64,000 bases of DNA, taken from Moniliella sp. 'wahieum' (taxonomy: Eukaryota > Basidiomycota > Moniliellomycetes > Moniliellales > Moniliellaceae). A model generated the notes under the pieces. It was given only the letters and a program-made list of their open reading frames with translations, was not told where the DNA came from and ran no database searches. Location of the stretch: NCBI GenBank assembly GCA_003971905.1, contig RSEE01000044.1:434001-498000 (forward strand). Reading direction: 5' to 3'. Position 1 is the first letter of the stretch. Every line of letters starts with the position of its first letter. Positions 24,582 to 36,639 of this stretch are shown here, piece by piece. Made by a program: the position numbers and the translations under genes.

Positions 24582-25361
24582 GGTGGGCAACAGAGGCTAA
24601 GGGGACGGTGATGGAGGGGTGGATGTTGGACGGCGCAGACAGAGGGCAGGCTGGTGTTGGACGTGTTCGCCTGATTGCCGCGTCCGTTCCACCCAGCTTG
24701 GCTTGCCACTGGCTTGCCTCGTCGTGAGCCGTAGCAGGCCGTCCCCGTCGCAGTCCGGTTGTCGATGGGCCAGGCTCGGGCGCTCAGACGAGGCGGCGCA
24801 CGGCGCCACTCTCGAGCATCGTTCCGCCACCCGGCACAGCGCAAGTCTGCTTGCGCACTCGGTACGCCCGAGCACTCCAGGGCACTCCCCTGGGCGATTG
24901 CAATTCCACTGTACCCACACCGTAGGGTTAGGGGTGTGGGCTGTGGACGCGTGGGCATCGGTCCATGGACAAATGGCCTGTGCAGCGCAGGGAGCTCCCG
25001 TTGCGCCCCCGCACTCCAGGCACGTTCTCCGCGTTGTTCCTCCCCCTCATCGATCATCTGCCCAGGAGCCGTTCTTTTCATTTTGTCCACGGCTCTCTCG
25101 CGTCACGGATGGATGTGCCCTCGCCGCCCTCGTGCTCCCCGCGTCCACCCACGCATTCGCGCTCGAGCCCAGACTGAGCATGTTTTACGTCCTCTCAGGG
25201 GCATCCTCCACCGGACGAATGTGTGGCTCATCACTGCCTCATCGAGTTCTGACTTCTGACTCCCAATCGCATATCTTTTCTTACAAACCCAATGTGAGAC
25301 GTACGTCCAGCGCAATCACTCCCGTACAATACCTTCATATACCTTGACTGCAAAAGACAAG
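24582..25361. other. Epsin promoter and OLA1 3' flank
   Basis: A GC-rich upstream region of a minus-strand gene. A 242-codon plus-strand frame spans it but has no recognisable domain and an odd Ser/Arg/His composition, so I leave it out. No other feature is seen. Confidence 0.55.
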
Positions 25362-26641
25362 TCAAAATGCATGGTTTTGGCAATTCGGGCCCCGATCAGG
25401 CGCCCCCTTCCAGTAGCAAATCGAGCCATCCTCAACGATCCAGGTGCGGCCCGCTGCGCGTACTTGCCGGCTGCGCGCACCGCATTTTCAGACCCGTACT
25501 CTTTGAGGTCGTCAACGACATGATTTCACCCGCAAACGAACTTGTTCTCAAAGTCGGTGTGAATCACACCAGCCGCCTTGGGGGCAGGCGTGCCGGAGCG
25601 GATAGTCCAGGCACGCCCTCGTCGGGCCCAGCGTGTAGTAACGAATTAGGTCCAGCCCATCGTAGCCTGCTTTGGTGATCTTACCCAAGCACCCGTCACG
25701 TTGGGGCCGAGCGATTTGAGCTCCTCAGCCTCAGCTTCGGGCGATCCGAGATTGACGAGACGCTCCTCCATCGCAACGCTGAAAGGAATGAGCGAATCAC
25801 CAGGGTGTTCTCATCAATCCAGGCCTTGATCTTGGGCAGCCACTTGTTCTTTTTGCGGACGTAGTCCTTCTCACTCAGGTTGACGAGGTAGATGACAGGC
25901 TTGGCAGTGAGCAGATGCATCTCGTTGATGGTGTCGATCTCCTTGGGGGTCCAGTCGCCCTTGCGCACGTCCCGGCCCGACTGAAGCACGTTCAGCGCCT
26001 TCTCGATCGTTACAATCTCCTCCTTCTTGCGCTTGTCCTCAAGAGACGAGTTACCGGCACCACGAGCACGCTGTTTAGCCGTCTCCAGGGTCTTCTCCAC
26101 CCACTCAATGTCCTTCAGACGCACTCCTTGGAGATGATCTCCATGTCACGCACAGGTCCACATCGCCCTCAACGTGAATGATTTCATCGTCCGCAAAGCA
26201 CGCACCACCTGGAAGATGCCGTCAACCGAACGAACGTTGGACAAGAAGGGTTTCCCAATCCAGCGCCCGTCGAGGCACCGGCAGTGAGACCGCGCAATGT
26301 CAATTACTGTCAAAAGGCGGGAATTTGGCTCTTGGGCTTGTACTGCTCCACAAGCCAGAGGTAGCGGTCGTCGGGCACAGGTACACGGCTTCTTCCGGCT
26401 CAATGGTAGCGTACGGGAAGTTGGCTGACTTGCCCAGATCGACCTTGGCGATCACGTTGAACAGGGAACTCTTGCCCACGTTAGGGAGACCGACAATGCC
26501 CATCTTGAGGCTAAGGAGCGATCAGCAGCAGGTCCTATGCGCCAAAAAGGAAAACCAAGGGTGGGAGACGCACTTGTTCGACGGGCGGCCCAGACGGGCC
26601 TTCGTCTCGGGTTCGGCATTCTTCTTGCTCTTGGGAGGCAT
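25362..26641 (-). CDS. OLA1: Obg-like ATPase 1 (YchF family)
   Basis: A cytosolic P-loop ATPase that associates with ribosomes and modulates translation and stress responses. Exon 1 ([20 protein letters not shown]) starts at 26641. An intron with donor AA/GTGCGT (near 26572) and acceptor TTAG restores [17 protein letters not shown], the G1 loop. Further motifs are [38 protein letters not shown], a coiled region ([20 protein letters not shown]), [20 protein letters not shown], and the TGS-like C-terminal part [15 protein letters not shown] with AAGKYAQR and TWIVEDGS. The stop is taken at 25362-25364. Frame slips near 26370, 26290, 26195-26130, 25800, 25680 and 25530-25440 are single-base. Confidence 0.92.
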
Positions 26642-27227
26642 GGTGTTTGACTGGTGGTGGAAACGGATGGAGCGGGCGCCAACGACCCAGACGACCGCAA
26701 TTGGCGAAGCCGCGCGAAGCCGCTCCGGAAGTTTGCACGCAGTTGTGGCCTACTTGTTTTTTCAGGGAGGCCATGGCGCCAGTCTGCCCAGGCAGAAGGA
26801 GAATTCCGCTCCTGACGTCATCATAACCCTACTGTCCCTAGTTGGCCAGTCCTCGCTTGGCCCTCGCCCCACAGCGGAGGCGCAATAGCGTCATGCATCA
26901 GCCACACTGGGGAGCTGCCTGATCTATGATCGATGATATATGAGCCCTCGTATACCAGACATAATGTGAGTTTCGAGTACTCTCCTAGCCTGACTAGTGA
27001 CTCCTGATCCTTCCCGGCCACGCCTCTGGTCCTCAATGCCTTAACTCCCAGTCTGAGGCCTTTGACCGAACATCGAAAGCATACTGAACAATGAACTGAA
27101 GAGGTTTGAGACCTATATTGAGGAGTGGCGAGCCCTCCTGCACACGGTGTATGTACATGGGTCCCTTCTGGAGGGGGCATGGGTCAGCTTCGGTTCTGTT
27201 ATTGAAGGCCACCCCTGGTAGTCACAT
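26642..27227. other. OLA1 promoter region up to the retroelement fossil
   Basis: Upstream DNA of OLA1 with GATCTATGATCGATGATATA-like words (26920-26942) and a TGACTAGTGACT word (26991-27002). No gene is seen. The left border of the retroelement fossil cannot be fixed by a repeat or target-site duplication. Confidence 0.5.
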
Positions 27228-29390
27228 CTTGTTCTCGCCAAATCCAGGTCTTCCCCGACTGCTCCAGCTACTACCGTAACTTGGTCCGTTCTTTTGCCCG
27301 TATCTCAGCCCCCCTGTCCCACCTGACATGCAAGGACCAGCGGTTTTCTTTTGGACCCCAGCCTGCGAACAGGCCTTTGCCGAGCTCAAGCGCGTCTTTG
27401 CCTCGCCCCACCTCCTCTGCCACATTGATCCCACTCGCCCCATCCGCCTCGAGACTGACGCGTCGGACGCGACGTTTGGCGCGGTGCTCGCCGAGCAGGA
27501 TGTTAGTAAAGTAACGGTCGTTGTTGGCGGCCGGTCGCCTTCCATTCTCGCAAGTTCACCGTGGCCGAGCTGAACTATACCACGTCCGAAAAGGAGGTTC
27601 TTTTGACCATCGTGGCGGCCGTGAAGGTGTAGCGCCACTATGTCGAAAGTAATCAGACTGTCCAAGTATTACTTACAGACCATGGGGCCATTGTTACGTT
27701 CCACCATCCCCGCCATAAGTATGGAACCGCCGCCTGGGCCGATGGCGCCAGACCCTGTTCCCCTACCGCCTTTTTGCTATGGTATACCGTGACGGGCAAA
27801 GGAAGGGTGCGGCCGATGGGTTGTCGTGCCACCCCGACCTCGCTGAGGGGTCCAGCCCGGCCGACGCGGCATCCCAGGTATTAGTGGAGCCCGTGTCCGA
27901 ACGTTCTGCCGCCGCCCTCGAGCTCTTGGTGGGAGACCCCGGTACACCGGCGTAGGGCGCGTGTCTGTCAACGAGATCTGACAGCGCATTCGTCATTGGT
28001 GCCCCGCGATCCTGGCTGGTCCCTTGCGGCGGCTCTACACCCATCCCATCATACCTTGACGGTCGGCGACGGTGTCTTTTGCGGCACGGTAACCAGGTAT
28101 TCGTCCCCGGCGACCCGTCCATCCGCTGCCATTCTGAATCAAGCCCGCAACTCGGCCTTGGGGGGCCACGAAAAGGGTTGTGACAAGACGCTGACCGTGT
28201 CCGGGCTCAATATTGGTGGCCCCGCCTGTCAGCTGACGTGTGGACTTACGTGCGCTCGGGCGATCGCTGTCAACGGACCAAAGCGCCTCGCCACCAGCCC
28301 GCCGGACTACTTCAGCCCTTTCCCCCTCTTCCCAAGGTCCATGGACCCACTTAACGATGAACGACATTACCCAGCTCCCCCTGGTCCAATTGTTACGACG
28401 AGATTTTGGTGGTGGTGGATCGGTTCACCAAAATGGGTCACTACATTCCCACCCACACGACGGACACCGCGCCACAGCTCGCACTCCAGTTTACACACCA
28501 TGTCTTTCGCTACCATGGCCTTTCCCCAGACCTGATGAGTGATCGGGGACCTAACTTCAACACCAGCCACTTCTGGCAAGCCTTGTGTGCCGACTCGGGT
28601 ATCAAGTCGGAGCCTCGGCACTGCGTACCACAACCCCTAGACGGACAGCCACAGACTGAGCGCCTCAACCAGATACTTGAACAGTACCTCCGCTGTTACC
28701 CCGAAGAGCAGCAGTCCAATTGGTTCGATCTCCTCCCCACGGCCGAAGTTGCCTACAGCTCGTCCTCCTACTCGAGCACCCAATTGTCCTCACACTGATG
28801 GCTACTCCCCCCGGGAGGAGTTGGAGCCCGCCGCTTCGCCCGTGCCCGACGCTGCGTCATACCTCGAGGATTTGGGTTCGGCCCAGGTGGTGGCCCTCCG
28901 GACGCTCGCCACGGCTCAAGAATGCTACAAGCACTATGCCGACCAGCAGCGCACCGAGGCGGCTTCCTTCATTGCTGGCCAGCCTGTCTTGGTCCGCGGG
29001 GATGGGTATGTGTCTAGCCAGCGATCTTCTGACCGCCTCGATTATCGTTACCTCGGTCCCTTTCCCATTGTCCGTGCTGCGGTCCCCGCCGCATACCAGG
29101 TCCGTCTTCCCGACTAGGTACCTATACGACGTGGTCCCTGTTCCTTCCCGCTTGATTGAGCCTCCGCCTCCTCTCCCCGAATATGCTGATCATGGTGCCG
29201 TTCATCACGAGGTCGAACACGTCCTTGACTCCCGCCGCAAGGGCCGTGGAGGCCACATTGAATATACTCCGTTCAAACCGTGGACGTCAGTGGGTACCCG
29301 CTGGGGACATGTTTCATGACGCCGAGGCGGTGGTCCGTTTCCATGCCCTCTACCCCGGTAAGCTTGTCTCTCAAGAAGCGAGGGTACTAT
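27228..29390 (+). mobile_element. Ty3/gypsy chromovirus fossil, 3' half of pol only
   Basis: A broken copy of a Ty3/gypsy LTR retrotransposon. In order it retains the end of the reverse transcriptase, RNase H (about 27.3-27.7 kb), the integrase core (about 28.3-28.8 kb) and a chromodomain-like C-terminus (about 29.1-29.3 kb), which places it with the chromoviruses. Gag, protease and most of the reverse transcriptase are missing, and no paired LTRs were found, though a purine-rich tract near 29380 may mark where the 3' LTR began. The copy carries roughly half a dozen to ten breaks in its remaining coding part. The protein text is still easy to recognise, so it is probably not very old; errors elsewhere in the assembly make age hard to judge. 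Confidence 0.9.
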
Positions 29391-32300
29391 GGTGCAGCAC
29401 GGTCACATACTAAAATGATGAGATTGGCCACTGTAAAGGCCTAGCTGAAGCATGACCTTTTCAGGATATTCGCATGTCCATATCGTTCATCCCTTTGTTA
29501 CAGGGTTTGCTCCAAGCCAGTTTTATCCACTTCTCCTGGCTTATCTTCACTTCAGTAGATTTTCCCGAATACTCTTCATCTTCCCTGCTTCTCCTTATGC
29601 TACTCAGCCGATAGGCCCAGCTTGCACCCTTAGCCTCGAGGATCCCATCTGTTTCTTTTTGTTCTAATATTTGGCCTCTCTCGCCTCACACACCTCCTAC
29701 TCTCATCCTCCGTAAATCTGAATCCAAGTTTTCGCTTTCCCCATCTACGTTCCCTTTAATGACTCTTTTTGTTGGCCAATGTTCTTAGCTGAGCGCTGAT
29801 ATCGATACTTTTTGGATGAAGGCCCCTTTTGTTTGTTGTTGATCTTCAATATTCCTTCTCCTGTCTACATCCCATCTCACTTGCTGATAATTGTGTGGGA
29901 CCGGCGATCCCATATATAGGCCAAAGGACACCACAATCATTACCTTTGGTCACTTTTTTGATCTCCGATGCCTCCACACGCGTATACTCCGGCTTGTCTG
30001 AACCCCAGTCTCATCCAGGTGTGGTCGACGGCTTAAACCTCCACCCCGGCCTTCGCGATGGCATTTCCATATATCTCCAACAGAGGTGTTCTCAACCCAG
30101 CCCGTTTTGTTCCTCCAGTCTTGCACAACAGGGTCGTGACGGTGAACAGTGACTTCCACCTAGCCGCATCGGTTTTCGGGGCCAAAGCTCACTGAAACTA
30201 TCCTAGTGACTATATCCATACCATGTGTAGAACGTAATACAGGCCGATGGTCAAAGAAATGCTGCCCCTATTATATATTACTACCAGGCTCGCTCATTCG
30301 GCGCGTACTCTTAGCTCCGATCACGAAGCCAACGATGTGGCCCGCGGGTCAGGACCCTCTTCATCTTCCGGCCATTCTCTTCCAAACCGTATACAGAGTG
30401 AGTTATATACCACTAAGAGCGTAGTGGACATGTGGGCGATGAAGAGAACTTTGCACCATTCTAAAAAAGGAGATTGCTCCCACAGCATGATTCTGCCACA
30501 GCAGTGTTTATAGGGACCTTTTGTTATTGGCAATATTGGCGGCAAAGTACTTGCGCATTTCATGACGGATTATGGGAAGATAGGCTCTTGAGTGCGTACC
30601 TGTTAGGATCGAGGTCTGTGGCCGTCTTGAGTTTTGCAGTTGGTCTCAGGGAGGATGGGGGGACACAAAACACGAGGCGGAGATGCGTGCCATTCTTTTT
30701 GGTTTTCTCTTCCTTCACACCTTTTCCGGCGAGCGTTGAACAAGCTTGGAGCTTGATTCCTCCTGTCTTTCCTTTTTCCTTGTCAGCTACCGACACTGGT
30801 GCCGTCACTTCCTAAAGGGTTCTCCATCTCCCTCAGGCCTCATCGCCCTTTTGGACGCGCTTATATATATGTGCACAAAACATCTGTTGAGCTTTTACAA
30901 GGAGAGATACGTTCATCCGTGTCCACACGCGCTTCCTAGGGTACACGGGACCGGATGGCGACCACCGGAGGGTCCTGATATCCTGGCGATCCTCCTGGTT
31001 CCTTGACCTTGGTGGCGCTTCCAAGCAACCCCCGCAAGATGAACGGTTCGGTTTAGACGTAGTAGCGTTCCCCCTGTCTCAGCCTTAAGCTCTGTCAATG
31101 ATATGGATTCGAAGGAGAGACGAGACGAAGCCAGCTTCCAAAATGCGAGTATCGAATATTGATTCGACAGTGCATGTATCTCACAATAACTCCTGCGAAA
31201 GAGATGGAAGAGATGGTGGTGGGAAATGAAGGATGCGACAAAGAACGAGAGCGGGAACATTACCGCCCACAGTTGCCCAAAAATTAGGCCACGGCCCAAG
31301 TCCTTTTTATCGACCGGCCTCCTATCCCACACATCACGTGCATTAAACAGGCCATCAAAGATGAATTGCGTATCAAACCGCTACAGTTAAGCCGCGGCCC
31401 CCCACACAGATCAAATTACCGCTGGGGGGCAATGGGGGAGCGATCTCAGATTTCACTAGTAATCCTGAACTTCGAATGCTTACCGGTTACCGGTTACCTT
31501 CCCTAAGCCCCTAATCCGCCGGTATCTCTCTTCAGGCGTTGTGTCCATGTCACATGATGATCAGAGAGATTCACCTTATACAGTGCATATAATGTCTTTA
31601 TCCTCATATAATACCCTTTTTTCCTTGGCGCAAATATCAAATCACGATGTCCACACACAGACCACCAATCAGCTAGTCACTAGTCACTAACCTATGCACT
31701 CGTTCTAGAGGGAATATATGCTTTCCACCATTGAATATTGATGCAATTGATGGAAGAGAAGGTTTGGGTGTGGTGGGGCGGGTCGATCCATTGATTATAA
31801 TTGACCGACGTGCCCAATAACACGTAACAGAAAGGCTTGCTGACACTGCCCTTCCCCGTTGTGCCTTATATAGTCTTTACACGGTGCAGCTGTATAACTG
31901 CATGGGAGTAACTCGTGTAAGTCTATAGCAACCGGTAACCTAGTAACAACTGTCGTATATCTGTGGAGGTAAAATGCCATCAGGTGTGTCAGGTGTCAGG
32001 TCTCAGGCTCAGGCCCGCATAGCAGAATCAGAGCCATGGTTCTCGCCTGGCCATGTAGTGTCTGTGTCAGTGGGGTTCAAGGACATGTGACGAGGAATGC
32101 GGAGAGAAAGGCAGGGGCGTTGTTGGGCTCTGAGACCCTGCTGAGAGGCTTGATGTCACCGGTCAAGCTCAAGTCTGAGAGGTCCGGCCTGAGTACCGAG
32201 TGAGGCCTTGAAGCTTGAGGGCTTGAAGGACGCAGTTGAGGATCTGGAAGGTAGCCGGTGGGTTGGGGGAAGAGGGGGGAAGTGAAGTGTTCAGGCTGCT

Positions 32301-33142
32301 CAAGCGCTCAAGCCACGCGATATGGCGATTTGGGGCTAGACTTATAGTAATTGATTGTGGCTAGACTGCAATAATGACAACGGACGACAAAACAAAACAT
32401 GGACCGCTGTTCTCCACTAGTTACCGAGCGTGTATAGCAACCCCCCTGGGGAGAGCCAGGATAGGTAGGTATAGCTGAGTCAGGAGAGGAGAAGATGCGC
32501 GAGAGGCAGGCCCGTTTCGGCTCTCTTCCGCCTCCTTGTTGTTTTTCCTGCGAGCATATATTCCCCTGATATCACCGCCACTTATCCTCTCTGTCGTTCT
32601 CGTTGCCCATATGGCACCGGGCATGGATTGAAGTTCCACGCCTGCGGGGCGCAAGGACGGAACAGAGCCCCACACCTTTTGCACAGATGTAATATTGCTG
32701 GATAGCAGACGTGACTTGTGCCCCGATAGCAGATGCTGCGGCGGTTGGACAGCACGTGATATTAGGGATGTCGATGATGCATTGATGGATGAGATCGATA
32801 GCATCTGAGATGAGAGATCTGAGATAGGATGGGAGGCGCGTCCAGGCCCCAGGGTAGGGTGGGACGAAATTGACAACTCGAGCTAATTGGCTGTTACTTT
32901 TTTTTTGCTCGACGCGCCGCATTGAGCATGGCAGGCACGAGGCGTGTGTGCAGCCTGGCAGCGGCCGTGCTGCGTACCTCCGCCTACGGCGCACTGGGCC
33001 CGTGCCACGGGCTGGACGTGGTCTTAGATACCAGGCACAAAGGCCGCGGCCCAGGTCAAAATCAACCGAGCGAATCAGCGCTCTCTTCTCCGTCCGCCCT
33101 GGCAACCACCTCCATCTCTTCCTCTCCCGCCGCCTCCTCGCC
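29391..33142. other. Gene-poor, more AT-rich stretch
   Basis: About 3.75 kb with no recognisable protein. The left part may be decayed LTR or other element sequence (CCCATATATAGG near 29910). The dispersed repeat copy at 30909-31106 lies here. Simple words include CTAGTCACTAGTCACTA (31673-31689) and GCTTGAAGCTTGAGGGCTTGAA-like text (about 32206-32228). The part from 32400 to 33142 leads into the arrestin gene; minus-strand frames there (151 and 198 codons) have no recognisable domain. Confidence 0.5.
30909..31106 (+). repeat. Dispersed ~200-bp repeat, copy 1
   Basis: This matches 45240-45447 in the same orientation. Both begin ACGTTCATCCGT, share TGTCCACACGCGCTTCC, GGTTCCTT and AAGATGAACGG, and end AAGCTCTGTCAATGATATGG, after which the two loci diverge at once. 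The middle has small gaps and substitutions. Sharp shared edges suggest a small transposable element or solo terminal repeat. No coding is seen. Confidence 0.85.
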
Positions 33143-36100
33143 ATGCCGCCGTCAACGAGCGTGGTCATCAGTCAGCTCGAGCCTGCGGTCTTCCTTCGCG
33201 GGCAGAGCGCCGCTGGCCAGGATGCGCGTGGCCGCCGCAGGCAGGTCAACATGGCTGGCCAGCCCAGTCAGTTGCGTGCTCTCCTCAGCCTGCACGTCTC
33301 CAAGCCCATCCGCGTGCGCGAGATTAGCATCACCCTTGAGGGCACCTCCCACACTGAGTGGCCCGAGGGGATCGGCCCCAACCGTCTCGAGCTCTTCGAG
33401 GACTCGGAGATCATCAAGCAAACCACCACCCTATTTTCCGCCCGCCGCGACAACGCCACGACTGCTGCGCCCCGTTCCTTATCTCAATCGGCTGGCAGCA
33501 CCCCACTCTCTACACCCCCCTCGACGCCTGGACCCGCCCCCCCAGGCTTTTCAGAGGCCGCTCCTCCAGCTTGGACACGAACCAGGCGCCTTCCCTTAAC
33601 GCCCTGCCCCCAGCCCCTCGCTCTGTCTCTCCTCTCGCGGCGGCCGCAGCTCGAGTGCAGCCCGCGGCCCCACTCCAGCCGACCGCATTGTGGCGGACCG
33701 CGAGAGCAAATCGGATATCCGATCAGCAATCAGCAATGTTGCATCGCGTGCCGGCGCAGCTTGCGGCCGCCATCTCCTTCCACCCCTATCCATGATCCAG
33801 GACGCGCATCGGGGTCCCCTCTACTCTCTCGTGGCCGAGAAGGCTTTCCACGCAGTGCTCCAACCACACCAGGTGAAGGTCCTTCTCTCTTGGGCACCTA
33901 TCCTGCGGTGGAGCGCGAACGGGTTTTGAGTCCCCTGGAAAAAGGGCTGAAGAAACTCAACATAGCTCGCTCTCGGAGCCGGAGTACGTCACGAGAGGGG
34001 GGACAGCCCCCAGCGTCAACGCCAACCCGCAGCACGGCACGGGCACCGAGCAAGGGTCCAGACGGGGACCACCCCCCGCCCCATCGTCCGGGCGCGCTGC
34101 TGCCCCCATTGCCATCTCTCGTGTCCCCGAGTCTGAGTCGGAAGACCATGTCCCGATTACTTCAACCACTCACCCCACCACATGTCCCTACCCAGCAGTG
34201 CGGTGACTACCCCTTACACGGAGGAACCTCCAACCTACACCTATGATCCCCCAGATGGCTTATTGACAACTCTCTAGCTCGGACGAAGCACTTCCATTGA
34301 GTGAACCTACCTCGGCTGGCTCGGCTCCTTCGACTTTTACAGACTCGGGTGGGATGGCAGCTGTGCCGCCCCAGCCACAGCCGTCCCCTTCCAACAGGGT
34401 GTCGCCCGAGCTCCGCCCTCCGGGGCGTCCCTCGGACCCTGCACCCGAGAGCGTCTGGGCAGCTGGCCCCCAAGGCAAGAGTATCTTGCACCATACGCCT
34501 CGTGAACGGACTCGGGACGTATCGATCCCTCCTCCCGGTGCAGTTCGGTTTGATCCAACTACGACGGGCACCCAAACACACGGCGTGTCCCCTCCGTCCG
34601 GCTCGGCCATAACAAGCCCCCAAAGCTCATCTCCACACAACCCCTCCACTCCGCTCTCCGAGCGGCACCGGTCTAAATTGGTTGGTATGGGGATGCTCAG
34701 TCGTGCCCTTGCCGACCAGGGTCGTGACAACGAAGACAATTCTGAATTTAAACCTGGTATGTGCCCTACTCTGCTCTTCTGTTCAGCGGTGTCTGACTGC
34801 TGCCTGTCTCTTGCACCTTCTAGGGACCTACACGTTCCCCATTTGCATCCCTCTGCCTAGCAACCTACCGCCCACGCTGCACGCCGACTTTGGTGGCAAC
34901 ACGTATATGCTGAAGGCGCTCGTCCAGCGACCGGGAGCTTTGACGCCCAACCTGACGGGCCGAGAAGGAAGTGACGCTGGTCCATGCACCTGAAGACGAA
35001 GAGCTGGAGCAACTGGATCCGATTGTGGTGCAGCGCATCTGGGAAGACGCTCTGTCCTATGTAGTGATCATCAGTGGCAAGAGCTTCCCTATTGGCGGGA
35101 GCAAGATTCCCATCTGGCTTAAGTTTGTGCCCTTGACCAAGATATCGGTGCATCGCTTGACGGTGAGTCTGGAAGAGAAGACGGATTACTTTGCCAAAGG
35201 GCGAAAGGTGGCTCGACACGAGAACCCTCGTAAATGGCAACTTGTCCATCTCTCCAATGCGGATGGGACGCCACTACTCCCTGTACCAGACGATCCGCAA
35301 GCCTATCGAAACTTGCAGAATGCGACATTGGCCCCCCTGTTCGTGGCGGGTACGGACCCAGGTGATGTGATGGCGCCTGACCCGAAGATGCATTGGCGCG
35401 GATGATGGATCCGAATGGGCCGTGGGAGATGGTTCTAGACGTGGAGATACCCAAGAAGCTGCCCAAGCTCAACCTTTCGTCGAGCCACGCCAAAAGCAGC
35501 ATTGCTGTTCACCATACGCTCCGGATTGTGATCCGGATCGAACGTGGCGCTGAGCCAGGCGCTACCTCAAAGCGGCGCCTGTTTGACATTGTGATTGAGG
35601 CACCCATTTCGCTCAACCACTCGTACACCAACGACGATTGGATCAAGCTGCCTAATTACGACAGCCCGAGGGAACACGTTCCCTGCCCACTGATGGTATG
35701 GGACAGGGTATGTTCCAACCCGATCCTGTACCACGCCAGGGGCTCCCTCGTTGCCCTGCATCGGAAGAAGACCGTGGTCGGTCGCGCAATGCGGGAGGCA
35801 TGTTACCGCGCCTATTGAGTTCCAGCGCCTCGCGCGACCGCTCAATGGCGCGGGGCCCATCGAATGATCGCACCAGTGACCGTTCGTCCGGGCCCTTTAG
35901 TTCGCCCTATTCACACCTTCCACTCACACTCCGCACGCCGCGCTCGTCGGTAGAAGGCGGAGGCCCTCGTCCAGTTCTCTGCGAGGGCTGCCGAGCGGGA
36001 AGAAGGTGGGCGAGGCACCACCTGCGCAAACGCAGTCGGCCGAGTCGGCGCCCTGTCTCGGCGCTGGTTGGCGTTGAGCCAAGCGAGCGCACGCTTTGGC

Positions 36101-36235
36101 ACCAACCTCGAGCTTCCGGGTGAGCACCGGGAAGGGGAAGATGGCCTTCCGGAGCCTTCGGAGCCGCCACCGCCTTCGTACCAGGCCGCGGTGTTTTCGC
36201 TGCCTGTGGCGCCTGACGCCGGCGTGGAAGGTTAG
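33143..36235 (+). CDS. Arrestin-related trafficking adaptor with PPxY motifs
   Basis: Alpha-arrestins recruit the Rsp5/Nedd4 ubiquitin ligase to plasma-membrane transporters and trigger their endocytosis. The ATG at 33143 opens MPPSTSVVISQLEPAVFLRG. The arrestin N domain follows (LRALLSLHVSKPIRVREISI; HTEWPEGIGPNRLELFEDSE), then a long Ser/Pro-rich insert (33470-34740). The arrestin C-type part continues: TYTFPICIPLPSNLPPTLHA after an intron near 34757-34824, SYVVIISGKSFPIGGSKIP and PNGPWEMVLDVEIPKKLPKL. PPTY occurs at 34227-34238 and PPSY at 36170-36181, both PPxY ligase-binding motifs. The end AGVEG with TAG at 36233-36235 follows directly. Frames change repeatedly (for example near 33490, 33900, 34270, 34970, 35400 and 35700), as in neighbouring genes. 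Which transporter it serves cannot be told. Confidence 0.85.
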
Positions 36236-36639
36236 GGTGGGGCGGGGGCGTTGGGGAGTGTGCCATGAGCAGCCGAGTTGGCGCTGTGGAGGCCCAGCAC
36301 GGCAACGGATCGGCGAGTACTGGAATCCTGTTGAAGCGTTGATGCGCGCCTGGCCGAGGGGTAGATGGTAGATGGTAGATGGTAGTTGGTAGTTGGTAGC
36401 ACTGCGGCTATCATTCGGTACGTGTACTACTTGTACACGTTTACCCCAGACGCGCCCCAATCAAGCCGCAGGTGCCAACGTGGCGGCTGACATAAGCGTC
36501 CGCTGACGCAGTGGCCGGCTGGCTGAGGCCGCTGGGGCCTGCGCCTGCCCGCGCCTGCCTGGGGGGCGTGCGCAGCGCCCCGGCTGCACCGCCATCGTCC
36601 CCGCCCCACCACTCTGGCGCATCGGTCGAGGCGCTCAGC
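36236..36639. other. Arrestin 3' flank and ARP3 promoter
   Basis: A short GATGGTAGATGGTAG-type repeat lies at about 36362-36395 and GTACGTGTACTACTTGTACACG-like text at 36418-36440. GC-rich DNA leads into the ARP3 start. No gene is seen. Confidence 0.6.

Noticed and set aside
24619-25347. 242-codon plus-strand frame
   Set aside because: It lies in the GC-rich promoter of epsin and the OLA1 3' end, has no recognisable domain, and overlaps the true OLA1-epsin gap. It is likely compositional.
32421-33168. Minus-strand frames of 151 and 198 codons upstream of the arrestin gene
   Set aside because: No family resemblance, and they overlap the arrestin start and leader. Possibly chance in GC-rich DNA.
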